The notes below the pieces were generated by a model that was not told where the DNA came from, searched no databases, and saw only the letters and a program-made list of their open reading frames with translations. 13,142 nucleotides of DNA from Setaria digitata (taxonomy: Eukaryota > Nematoda > Chromadorea > Rhabditida > Setariidae). The translations under genes were made by a program, and so were the position numbers. Of the stretch, positions 9,901-13,142 are shown piece by piece. Numbering within the stretch: position 1 is the stretch's first letter; each line of letters starts with the position of its first letter. The stretch spans positions 1-13,142 of the forward strand of contig RCAB01000908.1 of the NCBI GenBank assembly GCA_003640385.1. The letters are read 5' to 3'.

Positions 9901-10901
9901 TATCATTGGAAGAAAAGAAACTGATAAAACGCTGGATGCGATGCGTGGCTGTTGGTACGTGAACGCTTGTGGAAGCGCTGTGATTAGGGGCGTAAAATGC
10001 GGATGAAGTTGTTTCAGCAAATGTCGCCGACGTTGCCCCCCCACAACTATTATTATCCAATTGGTCCGATGATAAGATTCGCCTATAAAATATGAAACTC
10101 AAGGGATTCAATAAAATCGAAAAAAAGAAAAAAAAAAAACAGTAACAGTTCCTGACCTTTCTTGTCTTTTTTTTTTTTCGATCAAAATCAACTGAACTCT
10201 CAGATTTTGTTTACGCAAAAAAAAAAAAACTTTATATGAAAACTGCTGTAAAACATATATATCATCAAAGATGAATTTGGAATAGAAGTTGCTCAAGTGA
10301 GAAATCTTCTCGAGACTTTAGATGACTGTCGGAAATATTAAATCAAGATTATTTAGTCGATACAAAATCTACAAACCAATAAAATTAAGTAATCTTAATA
10401 TGAGATTGACATTACGTAAAGGAAATCTAGATGAAATGTTTCATCCAATTTTATAAAATAAAATTCAAACGAGCCTTTTCCATTAGTCTAAAAAAAAATG
10501 AATCGAAACAGCAGTTTTGGTTCTTTTTTTAGAAATGGTTCTGACGAAGGCTGGAAATTTCGATAGAATTAGCTTGATCATATTTCATTACTTTTGCCAG
10601 ATTTTGCTAAATTTTTGAAAATTTCAGTCACTCAGTTAAAAGAACGAGGAACTTCTTATATGTTTCATATTAATACAATAACAGTTTACAATGCAGTCGT
10701 TACTGATTGCTTCGTTTACTCCAAGGGCAAATTTTCCGTTTTTCAACAGCAAATAAAACAACTACAACGTTAAAAAAAAAAAAAAAAAAAAGGACGAAAT
10801 TTAACATGAAAGCAATAAAATGAATGAACTGAAGAAGCGACAAATGCTTACAATTTAGAGGAAGAGATGAAACCTGTCGCGAAAGATATGTTGACACCGT
10901 C
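6807..10901 (-). CDS. PH-domain protein, ARHGAP21/23 (PAC-1)-like, partial gene model
   Basis: The model joins six minus-strand exons: 10901-10874, 10082-9896, 9233-9066, 8847-8716, 7601-7447 and 6975-6807. Phases agree at every junction and no stop falls inside. The product has a short basic start (RCQHIFRDRR), a Ser/Thr/Ala-rich segment, an Arg-rich segment (RLPSRRRLKRSTT) and then a PH domain of about 120 residues. That domain shows strands QGQLMHQ, WTACWAVLHSSKLYLC, SAIVDIAYEY and HVFRV, followed by FQAYCEDDMLKWIEII with the invariant C-terminal Trp. From memory the best match is the PH domain of ARHGAP21/ARHGAP23, which acts with a RhoGAP domain on Cdc42/RhoA at junctions and Golgi; nematode PAC-1 controls Cdc42 polarity. 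Neither the GAP domain nor a PDZ domain is seen here, so that role is inferred. Confidence 0.85.
6976..7446 (-). other. Intron within the PH domain
   Basis: 471 nt, GTAAAG donor and TTGCAG acceptor. It contains A19 at 7220-7238 and T14 at 7419-7432 on the plus strand. Nothing else is seen in it. Confidence 0.8.
7447..7601 (-). CDS. PH gene exon: central PH strands
   Basis: The acceptor is AAATTATAG. An in-frame TAG overlaps the acceptor, so the exon cannot start earlier and must begin in phase 0. The donor is ACTG|GTAAAG, the length is 155 nt and it ends in phase 2. The peptide runs LLNIPSDSRTIDLKSAIVDI, then AYEYWRPKDSRKSHVFRV, then ITQQQTEHHFQAY. The pattern I(D)LKSxxVDIxY...KxHVFRVxT...FQA is the middle of an ARHGAP21/23-type PH domain (family pattern ISIKSCLVDISYxxxKRKHVFRLTT, from memory). 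This is the strongest single piece of family evidence in the window. Confidence 0.92.
7602..8715 (-). other. 1.1-kb intron within the PH domain
   Basis: It is the longest intron of the model. It holds a 118-codon minus open frame (8236-7880) that begins at a TTG, is hydrophobic and Phe-rich, and looks like intronic T-rich sequence. It also holds the hairpin at 8060-8124. A 61-codon plus frame at 8350-8535 has no support. Confidence 0.7.
8060..8124 (-). other. 65-nt hairpin of precursor-miRNA size in an intron
   Basis: The arm 8060-8080 (CGTTTCTACCTTCAATTCATT) is complementary to 8103-8124 apart from one bulged base and one mismatch. The loop is about 22 nt. The size is right for a miRNA precursor, but the loop is large and the stem is AT-rich. 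Expression and conservation are unknown, and it could also be a small MITE remnant. Confidence 0.4.
8716..8847 (-). CDS. PH gene exon: first PH strands
   Basis: The acceptor is ATTACTGCAG, the length is 132 nt, and it starts and ends in phase 0. The peptide EVAMGEQLKNDRHKWTACWA continues VLHSSKLYLCSQ and ends SSYTSDETHEK. The RHKWxxCWAVLHSxKLYLC run is the classic PH beta2-beta3 hairpin (R-W-K-x-x-W/V-L-x-x-L-Y-L). The proposed donor AAG|GTCCTA is not a consensus donor. The alternative in the same phase, AGA|GTTCCA, would extend the exon to 8683 and add 11 residues to the variable beta3-beta4 loop. The next exon must start in phase 0, which leaves only these two early choices. Confidence 0.85.
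8960..8992 (-). CDS. Candidate 33-nt poison cassette exon
   Basis: Inside the 218-nt intron between two PH-gene exons lies a textbook minus acceptor (CTTATCTCTTTCTTTTCAG). It is followed by 33 nt and a consensus donor, CAC|GTAAGT. Both sites are stronger than those of several constitutive exons here. Spliced after the preceding exon (phase 0), it reads LLFVKFT and then TGA, truncating the protein at the start of the PH domain. Length divisible by three keeps the outer phase. This is a possible on/off splice switch through nonsense-mediated decay, or a decayed exon. Confidence 0.4.
9066..9233 (-). CDS. PH gene exon: basic linker leading into PH domain
   Basis: The acceptor is AGTTTTGTAG, the donor is CAA|GTTAGT, and the length is 168 nt (56 codons), phase 0 to 0. 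The peptide starts TKHWEATISSATVRLPSRRR, a Thr/Ser segment with an Arg/Lys cluster (RLPSRRRLKR), which could be a phosphorylation or lipid-binding patch (inference). It ends VVRLSDVQKQGQLMHQ, where KQGQLMHQ is the first PH strand (family form KEGWLHxK). GC content stands out from the flanking introns. Confidence 0.88.
9234..9895 (-). other. Intron between linker exons
   Basis: 662 nt, GTACTG donor and TTTTGTAG acceptor. No other feature is seen. Confidence 0.75.
9896..10082 (-). CDS. PH gene exon: Ser/Thr/Ala-rich linker
   Basis: The acceptor is ATTTTATAG, the donor is CAG|GTACTG, and the length is 187 nt. It starts with one base completing an Arg codon and ends in phase 0. The peptide is RILSSDQLDNNSCGGATSAT, then FAETTSSAFYAPNHSASTSV, then HVPTATHRIQRFISFFSSND and SQ. 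It has no domain and is low-complexity and probably disordered. The coding signal is clear from high GC, the open frame and clean splice phases. A C7 run at 10035-10042 on the plus strand falls inside the exon. Confidence 0.85.
10083..10873 (-). other. Intron upstream of the Ser-rich exon
   Basis: 791 nt with A20 at 10772-10791, A13 near 10217 and T12 at 10167-10178. The minus open frames at 10108-10296 and 10700-10945 are mainly homopolymer-driven and are not genes. Confidence 0.65.
10874..10901 (-). CDS. PH gene 28-nt exon with two possible donors
   Basis: The acceptor is TTATTAATTCACAG and the first donor is GACAG|GTTTCA, giving 28 nt, phase 1 to 2. With an upstream G and the downstream G it reads GRCQHIFRDRR and runs straight into ILSSDQ. 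A second donor, AAATT|GTAAGC at 10851-10846, would give a 50-nt exon in phase 0 to 2 (DGVNISFATGFISSSK). Both satisfy the phase of the next exon, and the upstream exon decides which is used. I prefer the 28-nt form because the candidates upstream end in phase 1. Confidence 0.6.
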
Positions 10902-11493
10902 CTGTGAATTAATAAACAAATTACGAGGATGTCAACAATACTCATTCCTCTTTATGGAAAGGTTAATCAATAGCGAGAATGGAAGAAAGTGACTGAGGTT
11001 CGAAACTACTTAATAAAAATCCCTTCCAGAATACGACTCATGCATGCAATGAAACAACAATAAGGTTGAAATTTACATTAAAATATATAAGTTTTAAAAT
11101 CTCGAAACAGATCCAAATAGATCGGAATAGAAATGGCAGCTATACGACAAAATAAACACTTCTCAAATATCAACAGGCAAGAGGCTGTCATTTGTGAAGT
11201 GAAGAGAAGAATGAAGAAATTAGACCGAAGTTAACAATTTATAAGTGGCAGTATGATGAGCAGTTCTGTACAGATTTCAGGCTTAGAAAAGAAGAAAATA
11301 ATGCAAAGAGGATTAAGCAAGGAAAGAATGTTTGGAGATGATGAATGGTACACATTTACTGGTCAAGGTGAATTGATTCAACATGCAGCAGGAGCAGTAG
11401 CATCCTCAACGGATGGTACAAAGGTATGAGAAGGGAAGCAGGTGGGGAGAACAGGTAAGAATGCATGCATAATGAGAATTCCATTTAACTTAC
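10902..11493 (-). other. Intron or 5' flank of alternative start exon
   Basis: No supported exon. The plus strand is purine-rich around 11200-11340 but has no credible gene. Confidence 0.5.
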
Positions 11494-11542
11494 CCGTTTC
11501 AATGCCTCTTTTCACTCCCATCATGCCGTCTACATCCTTCTC
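11494..11542 (-). CDS. Candidate alternative first exon of the PH gene
   Basis: Before a consensus donor (ACGG|GTAAGT) the frame EKDVDGMMGVKRGIETG is open. All 16 full codons begin with a purine and two tandem ATG codons lie inside. It ends in phase 1, exactly what the 28-nt exon needs, giving MMGVKRGIETGRCQHIFRDR. An acceptor-like AATTAGGTAG at 11543 could serve cis-splicing or a spliced leader. When it is joined in frame after the FETNEK exon at 11838-11794 it meets a TGA, so the two are best read as mutually exclusive 5' choices. Confidence 0.45.
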
Positions 11543-11793
11543 CTACCTAATTTCCGAATAACTAAATGTAAGACGCATTTATGACACTTTCCACTGGAAA
11601 ATGTCTTCTTCCGCCAAGTGACAGACATCTAAGCATAGCATCCGCTGTAGAAATAATTGATTTAAATCCATAAAATATCGTGAACTGTATACTTTCAATT
11701 TAATTTTCAAGAATGGAAAGCTGGAAGAAGTGTGAATTCTTGGAATGAAACGACAGGTAAGAAAGAGAAAGAGAGTAGCTAACTATCCATTAC

Positions 11794-11838
11794 CTTCTTC
11801 TGCTCTAAATTTCGGCACTTTTTCATTAGTTTCAAAAA
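11794..11838 (-). CDS. Candidate 45-nt upstream exon of the PH gene
   Basis: A very strong acceptor (CATTTTTTTTTTCTTCAG) and a donor AAG|GTAATG enclose 45 nt. In phase 1 to 1 it reads FETNEKVPKFRAEE and continues through the 28-nt exon as EEGRCQHIFRDR. In phase 0 it reads FLKLMKKCRNLEQKK and could then continue into the 11542-11494 exon. The first frame has the better codon pattern. No domain is recognised. Confidence 0.45.
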
Positions 11839-11936
11839 CTGAAGAAAAAAAAAATGAATAAAATAAACTTATTAGCAGACATCAACAAGGGTTTACACAA
11901 CTGCATGTTGCATTTAAATTCTGTATTCTTTCACAA

Positions 11937-11960
11937 TATAATAGATGATCATCTATTATA
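11937..11960. repeat. 24-bp perfect palindrome
   Basis: The half-site TATAATAGATGA is followed directly by its exact reverse complement, with no spacer. Such length is unlikely by chance in 13 kb. It is AT-rich and lies in presumed intron or 5' flank. Confidence 0.9.
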
Positions 11961-12433
11961 ATTTCTCGAAAGTAATTACTACAAAACTAATAGCATAGCA
12001 CAATCAACAATCATAACTACTCCAGAAGGAAGTATAAAACTCATTTTTGAATGGGATATGAACAGACTATTCGTCGGCAGGGAGAAAGTAGAAAGGAGTG
12101 GTGACGTTCGTCCATAAAAAAGTTACAAAATGTTGCAAATAACACTATAAATTACAGGAGGAATTAAAATAAAATTTGCATAATCCTACCAAAAAAAAAA
12201 GAAAAAAAAGTCCCAGCATGACAGCCAAATGCAACTGTGCAACCGAATCTCAATGTAATTGATCAGAATACCAGTCATTTCGGAGTAGGCGGAATATCAG
12301 AGACAAACGGTGTGATGTAAAGTTTGCCTTTTCAGCTGTCGTAAATACAATTTTTTTTTTTTTGTTGTTGAAAAGAATAAACAAATTTGGCGTGAAGAAC
12401 ACAATACATTACGAAGAATTTGCCATGGCCATG

Positions 12434-12495
12434 TGACGTCAACAGGAAGTCCCAAGGAGCATCACCTGAATCGGAAGTTAACTTCCATCGACGTC
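12434..12495. promoter_or_regulatory. Cluster of palindromes including a perfect CRE
   Basis: Four palindromic sites fall within about 75 bp: GCCATGGC (12422-12429), TGACGTCA (12434-12441, the full CREB/ATF site), GGAAGTTAACTTCC (12473-12486) and GACGTC (12490-12495, in CGACGTCA, a one-off CRE). They lie upstream of the PH-gene exons on the minus strand, so a promoter or enhancer is possible. The stretch is GC-rich and may instead simply be exon. Confidence 0.35.
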
Positions 12496-12513
12496 ATCAT
12501 TAGCGATAATTTC
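12483..12513 (-). CDS. Weak candidate 5' exon of the PH gene
   Basis: The acceptor ACTGCATTACTCCTCAG precedes 31 nt ending at GGAA|GTTAAC. The frame EIIANDDVDG has every codon starting with a purine and ends in phase 1, as the FETNEK exon needs (joined: DVDGIFETNEK). Competing readings exist: the frame KLSLMMTSMEVNFRF to donor TTCAG|GTGATG, and a separate exon 12465-12413 (DAPWDFLLTSHGHGKFF). The antisense plus strand is open throughout as well, so the assignment is weak. Confidence 0.3.
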
Positions 12514-13089
12514 CTGAGGAGTAATGCAGTTAGATCAAGTCCAAATGACAAATGTGAATGTGGTGAGGAGGAAAAGATAAAAGAAGGGGGGGGGGGGTCA
12601 GGAGACACAGAATTCATTTTAATTATTCGTAAACATCCCCTCATCCTCAATCTCCTCAGAAATCTAATCCTCGAATTGCAAGAAAGAAAAAATGTATAAT
12701 TTCTTTCATGGCGGAAAAAATCCCTCAAAATTTTCCTCCTTCTTTCTTCCTTTTATTTATTTATTTTTTCCTACATAAGCATTTGTCGGAGTTTTAAAAA
12801 TTTTGAAAATATCTGATCGAACAAAAAAGTCTTATCTCTAACTATTCGAAAACTTCTCGCTATAATCTTTGTACGGCAAACTTTTCCCACGAATGCTCAA
12901 CTATCTAAAATACTACGATAAATTCCGAAGAGATAATTTCTTTATGTAAACTTGAAGAAATACGATTTTGTGCGCACTTGTATGAAAGTGCTCTACATGC
13001 GCTTATTAAAAAATGAAACAGTTAAGCGGATTATTTCATTAAAAAAGGTGAACAATACTATTCATAAACATATATGCTATGGAGTTAAG
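12514..13089. other. No supported gene; G12 tract
   Basis: A run of 12 G on the plus strand (12586-12597) is the only long G/C homopolymer in the window. A TTTA repeat lies near 12753-12766. The plus strand is open without a start codon from 12316 to 12699, and the minus strand is open at 12728-12462; neither can be assigned. Confidence 0.5.
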
Positions 13090-13142
13090 CATTCTCGAAA
13101 GAGCTAAGCTCAATTCTCTTTAGCAGGAAAATTGAGTCGATC
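13090..13142 (-). repeat. Right arm of perfect 53-bp terminal inverted repeat
   Basis: Exact reverse complement of 1-53; the window ends at the outer edge of the repeat (GATC on both ends). See the left arm for internal pairing. Confidence 0.97.

Noticed and set aside
10108..10296. 62-codon minus frame
   Set aside because: Phe/Lys runs come from poly-A and poly-T tracts; it lies in an intron.
12462..12728. 88-codon minus frame as a single gene
   Set aside because: It contains a strong internal acceptor (CTCCTCAG) and a poly-C/pyrimidine tract, and its first half reads as intron; only a small part could be exon.
1..13142. Large DNA transposon or Maverick-type element bounded by the inverted repeat
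   Set aside because: No transposase, integrase, polymerase or capsid-like frame between the arms, and a host PH-domain gene with introns fills the middle.

Overview
The window reads as eukaryotic, AT-rich, intron-rich DNA of an invertebrate animal. Donors such as GTTAGT and GTAAGT, TTTTCAG/TTGCAG-type acceptors, small exons (28-187 nt) and introns of 0.2-1.1 kb fit a nematode, but the species cannot be named from sequence. There are no operons, bacterial-type ribosome binding sites, tRNA or rRNA genes, CRISPR arrays or transposase genes that I can support.

The one gene I can assemble is on the minus strand. Five exons (10082-9896, 9233-9066, 8847-8716, 7601-7447, 6975-6807) join in compatible phases with no internal stop and give 270 residues. 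They contain a low-complexity Ser/Thr-rich and basic linker, then a complete pleckstrin homology (PH) domain split over four exons. The PH domain most resembles that of the ARHGAP21/ARHGAP23 (nematode PAC-1) RhoGAP family. A 28-nt exon upstream (10901-10874) fits in phase. Three further 5' candidates (11542-11494, 11838-11794, 12513-12483) allow at least two alternative 5' ends. No RhoGAP domain is recognisable in the window, so the catalytic part should lie beyond coordinate 1, or the family call is wrong.

Region by region: 1-53 and 13090-13142 are a perfect 53-bp inverted repeat at the two window ends. 718-1013 holds a 27-bp minisatellite inside a 114-bp duplication, with two single Ns at its joins. 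1.0-6.8 kb is mostly unassigned AT-rich sequence with a few isolated coding-like segments on both strands (2345-2525 plus; 3120-3077 and 5334-5182 minus; 6278-6532 plus), all tentative. 6.8-10.1 kb is the PH gene core, with a 33-nt candidate poison exon in one intron and a 65-nt hairpin in another. 10.1-12.5 kb holds the 5' candidates and a 24-bp perfect palindrome. 12.5-13.1 kb holds no gene I can support.

Six A-tracts of 16 or more bases lie on the plus strand and no T-tract reaches that length. This fits the whole window being T-rich introns of a minus-strand gene, and it weakens the Lys/Glu/Asn-rich plus-strand open frames. The most useful points to check are the nature of the terminal inverted repeat, the in-frame-stop cassette exon inside the PH domain, the alternative 5' ends and the intronic hairpin.
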